Below are positions 29,857 to 38,542 of a DNA stretch of 64,000 bases, piece after piece; position 1 is the stretch's first letter, and every line of letters begins with the position of its first letter. The position numbers were made by a program, and so were the translations under genes. This DNA is from Burkholderia sp. Bp8992. Lineage in GTDB: Bacteria > Pseudomonadota > Gammaproteobacteria > Burkholderiales > Burkholderiaceae. The stretch spans positions 124,001 through 188,000 of the forward strand of contig NZ_QTQI01000001.1 of assembly GCF_003853705.1 (NCBI RefSeq). Direction: 5' to 3'. The notes under the pieces are model-generated. The model searched no databases. It was not told the DNA's origin and saw only the letters and a program-made list of their open reading frames with translations.

Positions 29857-32800
29857 TCAACCTTCCTGTCCGTGAGTCGGGGCGGCCGGCTGCTTGCGGG
29901 AAGCCCGCCATGCGCCGATGCGCTCCTGGATGCTCATCACGAACACAAAGAAAACGGGGACGAAGAAAATGGCCAGTACCGTGGCGGTCACCATGCCGCC
30001 GAACACGCCGGTACCGATCGCGTGCTGCGTTTCGGCGCTGGCGCCGGTCGCGATCATCAGCGGCACGACACCGAGGCCGAACGCGAGCGAGGTCATCAGG
30101 ATCGGACGCAGGCGCAGCTTCGACGCCTGCACGGCCGCTTCAATGAGTCCTTTGCCTTCCTCGCGCAACTGCTTCGCGAATTCGACGATCAGGATCGCGT
30201 TCTTCGCGGACAAGCCGATCACGGTGATCATCCCGACCTTGAAGAACACGTCGTTCGGCATGCCGCGCAGCAGCACCGCGCCGATCGCGCCGATCAGGCC
30301 GAGCGGCACCACCAGCATCACCGACAGCGGGATCGACCAGCTTTCGTACAGCGCGGCGAGCACCAGGAACACGACGATCATCGACAGCGCCATCAGCATC
30401 GGCGCCTGCGACGCCGACTGGCGTTCCTGCAGCGACTGGCCGGTCCACTCGACCGCGAAGCCCGGCGGCAGCTGCGCGGCAAGCCGCTCCATCTCGGCCA
30501 TGGCCGCGCCGCTCGACTGGCCCGGCGCGGCGGTGCCCGAGATGCGCGCGGACGGGTAGCCCTTGAAACGCACCATCTGCAGCGGCGTCTCGGCCCATAC
30601 CGGGCGAACCACTTCGGACATCGGCACCATGCCGCCGGCCGCGTTGCGCACGTACAGCTTCATCACGTTGTCGATCTGCATGCGTGCCGGCGCATCGGCC
30701 TGGATGATCACCTGCTGCATGCGGCCCGCGTTCGGGAAGTCGTTCACGTAGGTCGAACCCATCGCGGTCGACAGCGTGTCGCTGAGCGTCGTGAACGACA
30801 CGCCGAGCGCCTGCGCCTTCGCGCGATCGATCTCGAGGCGGATGCTCGTGCCGGCGGGCAGGCTGTCCGGGTACACGCCGGTCACGACCTTGCTTTGCGC
30901 GGCGAGTTCGAGCAGCTTCGCTTCCGCTGCCTTGAGCGCCGCGGTGCCCTGGTTGGCGCGGTCTTCCAGGCGCATCGAGAAGCCCGAGCTGTTGCCGAGT
31001 TCGTCGATGGCCGGCGGCAGCAGGCTCATCACCGTGCCTTCGGTCACGCCGGCCATCGCCTGCTGCGCGAGCATGCCTTCCTCGATCGTCGACGAGCCGC
31101 CGCGGTTCTTCCAGTCCTTCATCACGGACCAGTTGATCGCCGCGTTCGAACCCTGGCCCGAGAAGCCGTAGCCGATCACGGAAATGCTCGACTGGATTGC
31201 CGGACGCGAAGCAAGATGCTTCTCCAGCGTCTTGACCACGTCATGCGTGCGCTCGGCGGTAGCGTCTGCGGGCAGCAGAAAGCTGGTGATGAAGTAGCCC
31301 TGGTCTTCGTCCGGCAGGAACGACGACGGCAGGCTGCGGAAGCCGAACACCAGTGCGCCCGAGATCGCGACGAACACCAGCATCACGCGGCCCGTGCGGC
31401 CGACCAGGCGGCCGACGCGCGTCTCGTACCATTTCGTCAGGATATCGAAGCGGCGGTTGAACCAGCCGAAGAAGCCGCGTTTTTCGTGGTGGCCCGGTTC
31501 GAGCGGCTCGAGCATCGTCGCGCACAGGGCCGGCGTGAGCGTCAGTGCCAGCAGCGCCGAGAACAGGATCGACACGGCCATCGACATCGTGAACTGCTTG
31601 TAGATCACGCCGACCGAGCCGCTCGCCATCGCCATCGGCAGGAACACCGCGGTCAGCACCAGCGTGACGCCGATGATCGCGCCGGTGATCTCCTTCATCG
31701 CCTTCGACGTCGCGTCCTTCGGCGACAGTCCTTCCTCGGCCATCAGGCGCTCGACGTTCTCGACGACGACGATTGCATCATCGACGATGATGCCGATCGC
31801 GAGCACCATGCCGAACATCGTCAGCACGTTGATCGAGAAGCCGGTCAGCAGCATCACCGTGAACGTGCCGAGCATCGCGACCGGCGCGACGATGGCCGGG
31901 ATCAGCGTGTAGCGCACGTTCTGCAGGAACAGGTACATCACGAGGAACACGAGCACCATCGCTTCGAGCAGCGTGTGCAGCACCTTCTCGATCGAGATCT
32001 TCACGAACGGCGACGTGTCGAGCGGAATCGAGTAGGTCATGCCGGACGGCATCGACTTGCTCAGTTCGGCCATGCGCGTACGAATCGCATCGGCGGTCTT
32101 CACCGCGTTCGCGCCCGGTGCGAGCTGCACGCCGGCGAGGGTGGCAGGCTTGTTGTTCTCGCGGCTCACGAACGTGTAGTTCTGCGAGCCGAGTTCGACG
32201 CGCGCGACGTCGCCGAGCACGACCTTCGAGCCGTCCGCGTTCGCGCGCAGCACGACCTTCGCGAACTCTTCCGGCGTCGTGAGCTGGCCCTGCGCGGTGA
32301 GCGGCACGGTCACGCGCTGGCCCGCCAGCGCGGGCAGCGCACCGAGGCTGCCCGGTGCGATCTGCACGTTCTGCTGGCCGATCGCGGTGGTCAGGTCGCT
32401 CATCGACAGGCCGAAATTGATCAGCTTCTGCGGATCGACCCAGATGCGCATCGCGCGTTCGGAGCCGAACTGCAGCACGCGGCCGACGCCGTCGATTCGC
32501 CGCAGTTCCTCGGAGACGCTGCGCGCCATGTAGTCGGCGAGCGCGCCTTCGTCGAAGCGGCCGTTGTCGGAACGCAGGCCGACGATCATCAGGAAGCCGG
32601 ACGATGCGGATTCGACGATCAGCCCGTTCTGGCGCACGGCTGCGGGCAGGCGCGGCTCGACCGACTTGATCTTGTTCTGCACGTCGACCTGCGCCATCTC
32701 CGGATTGGTGCCGGGCTTGAACGTCACGGTGATCTGTGCGGCGCCGGACGTATCGGCCGACGATTCGAAGGACAGCAGGTTCTTGACGCCGGACAGTTCG

Positions 32801-33000
32801 CGCTCGATGAGGCTCAGCACGCCGTCGTTCATCGTCTGCGGCGTGGCGCCCGGATAGGTCGCGGTGATCGTGACGGACGGCGGTGCGACCGACGGGTAGC
32901 GCGCGACCGGCAGTTGCGGGATCGCGATCAGCCCCGTCAGGATGATGAAGAGCGCGATCACCCACGCAAACACCGGGCGTCGGATAAAGAATTCAGCCAT
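29857..33000 (-). CDS. RND efflux pump inner-membrane transporter (HAE1/AcrB type)
   Basis: A 1047-residue proton-driven drug transporter. It begins MAEFFIRRPVFAWVIALFI as in AcrB/MexB, with twelve membrane helices and two large periplasmic loops. The proton relay is present as the paired Asp in IIVDDAIVVVENV (about 405) and the Lys in GLSAKNAILIVEFAK (about 940). Family members expel antibiotics, detergents and dyes. Its two-component regulator in the same operon is the less common arrangement. From memory the location matches RND-8 of B. cenocepacia, whose substrates are poorly defined. Confidence 0.95.
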   Translation of the reverse strand: MAEFFIRRPVFAWVIALFIILTGLIAIPQLPVARYPSVAPPSVTITATYPGATPQTMNDGVLSLIERELSGVKNLLSFESSADTSGAAQITVTFKPGTNPEMAQVDVQNKIKSVEPRLPAAVRQNGLIVESASSGFLMIVGLRSDNGRFDEGALADYMARSVSEELRRIDGVGRVLQFGSERAMRIWVDPQKLINFGLSMSDLTTAIGQQNVQIAPGSLGALPALAGQRVTVPLTAQGQLTTPEEFAKVVLRANADGSKVVLGDVARVELGSQNYTFVSRENNKPATLAGVQLAPGANAVKTADAIRTRMAELSKSMPSGMTYSIPLDTSPFVKISIEKVLHTLLEAMVLVFLVMYLFLQNVRYTLIPAIVAPVAMLGTFTVMLLTGFSINVLTMFGMVLAIGIIVDDAIVVVENVERLMAEEGLSPKDATSKAMKEITGAIIGVTLVLTAVFLPMAMASGSVGVIYKQFTMSMAVSILFSALLALTLTPALCATMLEPLEPGHHEKRGFFGWFNRRFDILTKWYETRVGRLVGRTGRVMLVFVAISGALVFGFRSLPSSFLPDEDQGYFITSFLLPADATAERTHDVVKTLEKHLASRPAIQSSISVIGYGFSGQGSNAAINWSVMKDWKNRGGSSTIEEGMLAQQAMAGVTEGTVMSLLPPAIDELGNSSGFSMRLEDRANQGTAALKAAEAKLLELAAQSKVVTGVYPDSLPAGTSIRLEIDRAKAQALGVSFTTLSDTLSTAMGSTYVNDFPNAGRMQQVIIQADAPARMQIDNVMKLYVRNAAGGMVPMSEVVRPVWAETPLQMVRFKGYPSARISGTAAPGQSSGAAMAEMERLAAQLPPGFAVEWTGQSLQERQSASQAPMLMALSMIVVFLVLAALYESWSIPLSVMLVVPLGLIGAIGAVLLRGMPNDVFFKVGMITVIGLSAKNAILIVEFAKQLREEGKGLIEAAVQASKLRLRPILMTSLAFGLGVVPLMIATGASAETQHAIGTGVFGGMVTATVLAIFFVPVFFVFVMSIQERIGAWRASRKQPAAPTHGQEG

Positions 33001-33020
33001 GGCTGGAGGCTCCTCGTGAT

Positions 33021-34181
33021 TCAGTGCGCGGACGCGGTGGCGGCCGCGTCAGGCGACTTCCAGTCGGTCGCGGCGGCCGGCGCGCCGTCGACCAGGCGTT
33101 CCATCCCTTCGACGACGACCTTCTGGCCGGCCTGCAGGCCCGACTTGATGCGATAGCTGCGGTTCGTCAGTTCGCCGACCTCGACAGCCTTCAGATGCGC
33201 GGTGCCCTTCGCGTCGAGCACCCACACCTGCGGCTTGCCGCCGGCGCGCACGACGGCCTGTTGCGGCACCGTCACCGCGTTGGCGTAGTGCGCGCGCGGA
33301 ATGCGGGCACGCACATACATGCCCGGCAGCAACTGTCGCTTCGGGTTGTCGACCAGCACGCGCAGCAGCACGTCGCCGGTGCCCGGATCGACGTTGACGC
33401 CCGAGAACAGCATGCGGCCCTTGACGTCGTAACGCGTGTCGTCGTCGCGCAGCACGTCGACCGGCAGGCCGTTGCTGTCCGACGCTTGCGGCTGCGAGGC
33501 GAGCGCGCCGCGCAGCGCTTCGAGCGAAGCAGCCGGCTGGCGCACGTCCACGTAGACCTGGTCGATCTGCTGGATGCGCGCCATCGGCTGGCTGTCGCCG
33601 CTCGACACCAGCGCGCCTTCGGTCACGAGCGCCTGGTCGATGCGGCCGGCGATCGGCGCTTCAACGGTCGCGAATTTCAGGTCGAGCTGGCGGCGCGCGA
33701 GCGTCGCGCGGGCCTGCGCGACATCGGCGGCGGCCTGGTCGCGTTGCGACACCGCGTCGTCGTACACCTGGCGGCTGATCGCATCGGCTTCGACGAGCGG
33801 CTTGAAGCGGGCCGTCTGCACCTTCGCGCGTTCGAGCGCGGCCTGCGCACGCTGCAGCGATGCGGCGGCGGTGTCCATCTCGGCCTTGAACGGTGCTGGA
33901 TTGATCTGGAACAGCGGCTGGCCCATGCGCACTTCGGTGCCTTGCTCGAACAGCCGGCGCTGCACGATGCCGCTCACCTGCGGCCGGATCTCGGCCACCC
34001 GCACGGCCGCGACGCGGCCCGGCAGGTCCTCGGTGACGTCGAGGCGCGTGGCGGCCACGGTCATGGCCGCGACCGGCGTGGCCGGTGCGGCGGCCTGCTG
34101 TTCGGCGGGCCGGCAACCCGCCAGCATTGCCGCCACCAGCGCGCATACCGCGCTGTAGCAGCATCGTTTCTGATTCTTCAT
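33021..34181 (-). CDS. RND efflux periplasmic adaptor (MexA/AcrA family)
   Basis: A 386-residue membrane fusion protein with a lipobox signal (MLAGC at about residues 19-23). The lipoyl/barrel-sandwich halves surround a helical hairpin: PQVSGIVQRRLFEQGTEV, then helices from about 90 to 160, then APIAGRIDQALVTEGALV. The beta-barrel and membrane-proximal domains follow. It joins the pump to the outer-membrane channel. It is the first gene of the operon and lies 20 bases before the pump gene. A 20-base inverted repeat sits just upstream of its start. Confidence 0.93.
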   Translation of the reverse strand: MKNQKRCCYSAVCALVAAMLAGCRPAEQQAAAPATPVAAMTVAATRLDVTEDLPGRVAAVRVAEIRPQVSGIVQRRLFEQGTEVRMGQPLFQINPAPFKAEMDTAAASLQRAQAALERAKVQTARFKPLVEADAISRQVYDDAVSQRDQAAADVAQARATLARRQLDLKFATVEAPIAGRIDQALVTEGALVSSGDSQPMARIQQIDQVYVDVRQPAASLEALRGALASQPQASDSNGLPVDVLRDDDTRYDVKGRMLFSGVNVDPGTGDVLLRVLVDNPKRQLLPGMYVRARIPRAHYANAVTVPQQAVVRAGGKPQVWVLDAKGTAHLKAVEVGELTNRSYRIKSGLQAGQKVVVEGMERLVDGAPAAATDWKSPDAAATASAH

Positions 34182-34581
34182 AGCGACTCCAGGAAACGCA
34201 GGCAGCCCACTGCCTGCTTTGACGGGCTGGAGTTTGCTTGGGTTAGTTGGGGGCTTTTATGCGGAAAGATGGAGATTCGATGGAGCCCGCGAAAGGAAGC
34301 GAAAAGCGGGGCGGCGGGTGTCGCAATGGTCGGACGAATGGGCGTGGCGCCGTGTCATGCGTGCGGTGTCGTCGGCATTCCGCCGGTCGGTCCGGTCGAC
34401 GAGGATCGACCGCGACGTGATCGATGACGACCCGCTCGGCAACGAAGTGCCGGCGACGACGGGGGCCGAGGGGGGGCTGCTGGGCGCGGTACGGAATCGG
34501 GCATCCCGATCTGGAGCGGATCAGCTTCTGCCGGCTGCTCGACGCGTTCGCATCGTTCGGACGGTTGATCCGTAGCGCGTG
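34182..34581. other. Intergenic region upstream of the RND operon
   Basis: Separates the RND operon start from the ankyrin gene, both leftward. It must contain the pump promoter. A rightward open frame at 34219-34575 (118 codons) has no homology-like pattern and no ribosome site, so it is not called. No clear regulator-binding direct repeat was identified beyond the inverted repeat near 34198. Confidence 0.5.
34198..34217. promoter_or_regulatory. Inverted repeat in the RND operon leader
   Basis: GCAGGCAG and CTGCCTGC separated by four bases, 17 bases upstream of the adaptor start codon. It could be an operator or a leader hairpin that affects translation; no T run follows, so termination is unlikely. 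Confidence 0.4.
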
Positions 34582-35193
34582 CTACTGCGTGGCTCCGGCT
34601 TGCCGCAGCGCATCCGCAGCGTAGGTGTTGTCGTGTGTCAGTGCGAGCTGAAGCAGCGACTGCCCGCGCCGATCGACATGGTTCGGATTCGCGCCGTGCG
34701 CGACGAGCAGCGGAATCAGTTCGAAGCGATTGAACAGCGTCGCGAACCCCAGCGCGGTTTCGCCGGCGCCGTTCGTCTGGTCGATCGGGCAGCGCGTGTC
34801 GATCAGGCGGCGTGCGATGTCGGGTTCGTTCTTGAAGAGCGCACCCATCAGCGCCGTGTTGCCGTGGCGGTCGCCAACACATGCATCGGCGCCGGCCGAC
34901 AACAGGTAGTCGAGCGCGGCAGGCTGGCCGTCGTAGGACGCGAGAATCACGGCCGTGTAGCCGTGGCTGTCGGCGGCGTCGACGGGATACCCGGCGTCAT
35001 GCAGTGCGCGCAGGATGTCGACGCGGCCGACGCGTGCGGCGTCGAACCAGTCGCCGTCATAGCGGCGCAGTGCGGCAGGATCGGCCTTGCCGTAAGCAGG
35101 CTGGTCGGGCAGGTGCGCGCAGCCGGCGAGCGCGGCCAGCGCCACGGTCATGGCGGCCGCGCGGATCGTGTGCGTGAAGCGTTCGGGGCGCAT
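34582..35193 (-). CDS. Ankyrin-repeat lipoprotein downstream of catalase
   Basis: A 203-residue protein with a lipobox leader (LAALAGC, Cys near 24) and four ankyrin repeats (DWFDAARVGRVDILRALHDAGYPVD; GYTAVILASYDGQPAALDYLLSAGAD; GNTALMGALFKNEPDIARRLID; GETALGFATLFNRFELIPLLVAHGAN). Ankyrin proteins placed after katB are known in Pseudomonas (ankB), where they support full catalase activity in the periplasm. It lies 86 bases downstream of katB on the same strand, so co-transcription is likely. The start at 35193 gives a clean lipoprotein signal. Confidence 0.85.
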   Translation of the reverse strand: MRPERFTHTIRAAAMTVALAALAGCAHLPDQPAYGKADPAALRRYDGDWFDAARVGRVDILRALHDAGYPVDAADSHGYTAVILASYDGQPAALDYLLSAGADACVGDRHGNTALMGALFKNEPDIARRLIDTRCPIDQTNGAGETALGFATLFNRFELIPLLVAHGANPNHVDRRGQSLLQLALTHDNTYAADALRQAGATQ

Positions 35194-35279
35194 GGGGATG
35201 TCCTGATGAAAATGTCGGGCCGACGTGCGTGGCACCACTACGCACACTACGCACGTCGGCAGCGACCGATGTCGCGGGA

Positions 35280-36815
35280 TCAGTTCTCGCTCAGCTTCGC
35301 CGCGAGCGACTGCACTTGCTGTACGTTCGCGTGAACGGCCTGCGCGAGACGCGTGCCGTAGTCGGCATCGGCCTTGTAGAAGTACGACAGCATCGCGTAC
35401 TGGTTTTGCGCGTTCTTCACCTGGCCGAGATCGCCGGACAGTGCGGTGACGAGGTCGTCCTTGTCCTGCTGCGACAGGCTGCGGTAGTACTCGCCGGCCT
35501 GTCGGAACAGCAGCTTCTTGCGGATCGCTTCCTGTTGCGTCGTGCCGTTGAGCGCCATGCGCACGGACTTGTACTGCGGATCCTGCGCGAGCTCGTGCTG
35601 CGTCGACGGCTCGTAGTTCACCTCGCCCTTGCGGTCGCCCGCGTTCATCTTGCCGTCCTGGTTGTTGTTGACCACCGGCACGACAGGGCGGTTGATCGGC
35701 AGGTCCATGTAGTTCGCGCCGAGGCGGTACATCTGCGTGTCGGCATACGCGAACAGGCGATCCTGCAGCATCCGGTCTTCGGACGGCTCGATGCCCGGCA
35801 CGAGCCGCGACGGCGCGAACGCCGACTCCTCGGTCGACTGGAAGTAGTTGTCGGGCACGCGATTGAGCGTCATCGTGCCGATCTTGCGTTCAGGTACGCC
35901 GGTCCACACCTTCGTATCGTCCAGCGCGTCGAAGTCGAAGCGGTTCAGGTCCTTGGGCGTGAGCACCTGCACGTACAGATCCCATTTCGGGAAATCGCCT
36001 TGCTTCAGTGCGCCGTACAGGTCGTTCGTCATCAGGTTCCAGTCGCGGCCGATCGACGCGGCGATCTCTTGCGGACGCAGGCCGTGCACGCCTTGCTGGC
36101 TCTTCCAGTGGAACTTCACGTAGTGCACGTCGCCTTGTGCATTGACGAACTTGAACGCGTGCACCGCGAAGCCGTCCATGTGGCGATACGAATCGGGCAT
36201 GCCCTCGTTCGTGTACAGCCTCGTCAGCATGTGGGTCGCTTCGGGCGTGTGCGCGAAGAAGTCGAATGCGAGGTTCGGGTCCTGCACGCCGGTCACGGCG
36301 CTCGGCTTGTTCGCGTGGACGAAGTCGGGGAACTTGATGCCGTCGCGAATGAAGAACACGGGCCAGTTGATGCCGACCATGTCCCAGTTGCCCTGCTGCG
36401 TATAGAACTTCACCGCGAAGCCGCGCGGATCGCGCGCCTGTTCGGGCGAGCCGCGATAGCCCATCACGGTCGAGAAGCGCACGAACACCGGCGTGCGGGT
36501 GCCCGGCGTGAAGACTTTCGCTTTCGTCAGGTCGGAGATGTCGGCGCTCGGCACGAACTCGCCGAATGCACCGGTGCCGCGCGCATGCACGACGCGTTCC
36601 GGAATGCGCTCGCGATCGAAGCGCTGCAGTTTCTCGATGAGCGCGGAGTCCTGCAGCAGCACGGGGCCGGCGGGGCCGGCCGTCTGCGAATTCTGGTTGT
36701 CGCCGACGGGCGCGCCCGTGTCGCGCGTGAGTTCGGCGGCGTACGGGGAAGCGGAGAAGGCAACGCAGATCGCGGCGACTGCGTGCCGCAGCACGCGATG
36801 GGAGGATGAGGACAT
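35280..36815 (-). CDS. katB: Periplasmic monofunctional catalase
   Basis: A 511-residue haem catalase with an N-terminal signal peptide ending near YAAE (residue 28), so it is probably exported. The distal His lies in RVVHARGTGAFGEF, the Asn in GNWDMVGINWPVFF, and the proximal Tyr in RLFAYADTQMYRLG. It converts hydrogen peroxide to water and oxygen. The small-subunit length and exported form match KatB of Pseudomonas and Burkholderia. An OxyR-like tetrad array lies about 75-110 bases upstream. Confidence 0.94.
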   Translation of the reverse strand: MSSSSHRVLRHAVAAICVAFSASPYAAELTRDTGAPVGDNQNSQTAGPAGPVLLQDSALIEKLQRFDRERIPERVVHARGTGAFGEFVPSADISDLTKAKVFTPGTRTPVFVRFSTVMGYRGSPEQARDPRGFAVKFYTQQGNWDMVGINWPVFFIRDGIKFPDFVHANKPSAVTGVQDPNLAFDFFAHTPEATHMLTRLYTNEGMPDSYRHMDGFAVHAFKFVNAQGDVHYVKFHWKSQQGVHGLRPQEIAASIGRDWNLMTNDLYGALKQGDFPKWDLYVQVLTPKDLNRFDFDALDDTKVWTGVPERKIGTMTLNRVPDNYFQSTEESAFAPSRLVPGIEPSEDRMLQDRLFAYADTQMYRLGANYMDLPINRPVVPVVNNNQDGKMNAGDRKGEVNYEPSTQHELAQDPQYKSVRMALNGTTQQEAIRKKLLFRQAGEYYRSLSQQDKDDLVTALSGDLGQVKNAQNQYAMLSYFYKADADYGTRLAQAVHANVQQVQSLAAKLSEN

Positions 36816-36890
36816 GACGATGGAACTCCTTGAATCCGATCGGTGGTGGGGAAGCCGACTGAATTAGAAGAGATCGTCAGATGATTGGCT

Positions 36891-36927
36891 AATTGATATT
36901 CGATATGTTTTCGATAGCCGAGGTATC
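36891..36927 (-). promoter_or_regulatory. OxyR-like tetrads upstream of katB
   Basis: Tetrads AATT (36891), GATA (36902), GATA (36913) and TATC (36924) are exactly 11 bases apart, the OxyR periodicity. The right half GATA-N7-TATC fits well and the left half poorly. Position upstream of a peroxide-inducible type gene supports it. Confidence 0.35.
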
Positions 36928-37041
36928 GACGCGGCGCCGGCCCGCTCGTTGCGGACGAAATGAACCAGTATTGTTGTGCGCGCAATGAGTTGTTGCGGCG
37001 CGCGTGATACACCGATCGTGCATCGTGCGCGCCGGCACCGG

Positions 37042-38532
37042 TTACCCGGCGTTCGCCTGCCAGCCGAGCCCGAGGCTTTTCTGCACGGACACGTAGTCCT
37101 TGATCAGCTCGGCTTGCCCGGCGATCACGTTCTGTTGCGCGGACAGCGCTTCGCGTTGCGTGTCGAGCAGGTCGATCATCGACGCGACGCCCGCGCGATA
37201 GCGCTCGTCCATCAGCGAGCGCGCATGCACGGCCGACGTCTGCACCTTCGTCAACGCGACGACGTGCTCGCGCTGGTGCCCGTAACGCTGCAATGCGGTG
37301 TTGGCATCCTGTAATGCACCGAGCACGGCCTTCTGGTAATTCGCTTCCGCTTCGTCACGCGACGCTTCGGCCGCGCGTACCGCGCCGCGCGTGCGCCCGA
37401 AGTCGAGGATGTTCCATTGCAGGTACGGTGCACCGACCCACGTGAAATTCTGCTTGCGGAACAGGTGGCCGGGGTCCGTCGCGCTGAAGCCGAGATCGCC
37501 GAGCAGCGTCACCTTCGGGAAATAGTCGGCCACGTGCTCGCCGATCTGCGCGTTGCTCGATGCGAGCCGGCGCTCGGCCGCGCGAATGTCGGGGCGCTGC
37601 TTCAGCAGCGCGGCCGGATCGCCGATCGCGACGTCGCCGGGCAACGTCGGCAGCGGGGCGTCCGCGGTCGACAATGCGGCATCCAGCGCGCCCGGCGCAC
37701 GCCCCGTCAGGATCGCGAGCCGGTCGAGCGATTCCGTCACCTGCGCGTCGAGCGGGATCAGCGACGCCCGCGTGGTCTCGACCTGCGTCGTCAGGCGCTC
37801 GATGTCCACATCGGCCGCGACGCCGCGTGCGCGGCGCTGTTGCGTGAGTTCGAGCATCTTCTGCTGCAACCCGGCCGTGCGCTGCGACAGCGCGAGCCGT
37901 TGCTGCTGGTCGCGCAGGTCGACATAGGCGTTCGCGACTTCGGCGGCGATCGACACCTGCGTATCGGCGAGATCGGCGTCGACGGCTTCGGCCTGTGCGG
38001 ATGCCGCTTCGACTGCACGACGCGTGCCGCCGAACAGGTCGATTTCCCAGGTCGCGTCGAAACCGGCCGAATAGAGTTGCAGCGGTCCCGAGCCGCCCAG
38101 CGACGGCGACGTGCCGCCCGACTGGTTCGAGCCGTTCGACGGCAGCAGCGAACCGAGCGCGCTGACGTCCGGTTCGCGCATGCGGATGGCCGCGACGGTG
38201 GCCGACGCTTTCGGCAACTGCGCCGCGCGCTGTTGCGAGAGCTGCGCGCGCGACGCGCGCAAGCGCGCCTGCGCCGCGTGAAGGTCGGGGTTGTACACGA
38301 GTGCGGCGGTGATCAGGTCGTCGAGCTGGCGATCGTGCAGTGCGAGCCACCACGCGCTCGGTGCCGGCGCGGTGGTGTCGATGCCGGAGGCCGGCGCGCG
38401 CACGAAGGTCGGCGCATCGGGTGCGGCGGGCGCGCCGCGATAGTCGGGGCCGACCGTGCAGCCGGCGAGCAGGCACGCGACTGCACACAGCGTGAGCGCA
38501 GGGCGGCGGGGCAGGGAGAAGGGTTTCATCAC
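37042..38532 (-). CDS. Outer-membrane efflux lipoprotein (NodT family) of the EmrAB-type pump
   Basis: A 496-residue TolC-like channel with lipobox LLAGC (Cys near 25). It shows the duplicated outer-membrane factor repeat: LITAALVYNPDLHAAQARLRAS near 75 and the second copy near 300 (IRAAERRLASSNAQIGEHV), ending with YRAGVASMIDLLDTQREAL. It is the last gene of the leftward operon HlyD-MFS-channel and lies 10 bases after the MFS gene. It should supply the outer-membrane exit for that pump. Confidence 0.92.
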   Translation of the reverse strand: MMKPFSLPRRPALTLCAVACLLAGCTVGPDYRGAPAAPDAPTFVRAPASGIDTTAPAPSAWWLALHDRQLDDLITAALVYNPDLHAAQARLRASRAQLSQQRAAQLPKASATVAAIRMREPDVSALGSLLPSNGSNQSGGTSPSLGGSGPLQLYSAGFDATWEIDLFGGTRRAVEAASAQAEAVDADLADTQVSIAAEVANAYVDLRDQQQRLALSQRTAGLQQKMLELTQQRRARGVAADVDIERLTTQVETTRASLIPLDAQVTESLDRLAILTGRAPGALDAALSTADAPLPTLPGDVAIGDPAALLKQRPDIRAAERRLASSNAQIGEHVADYFPKVTLLGDLGFSATDPGHLFRKQNFTWVGAPYLQWNILDFGRTRGAVRAAEASRDEAEANYQKAVLGALQDANTALQRYGHQREHVVALTKVQTSAVHARSLMDERYRAGVASMIDLLDTQREALSAQQNVIAGQAELIKDYVSVQKSLGLGWQANAG

Positions 38533-38542
38533 GTAAGACGGT

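Noticed and set aside
29785-33156. 1123-codon rightward open frame opposite the RND pump
   Set aside because: Entirely antisense to a clear AcrB-type gene, rich in Arg, His, Gln and Asp, with no ribosome site or family pattern.
34219-34575. 118-codon rightward frame upstream of the RND operon
   Set aside because: No ribosome site, no recognisable domain, and it lies where the pump promoter must be.
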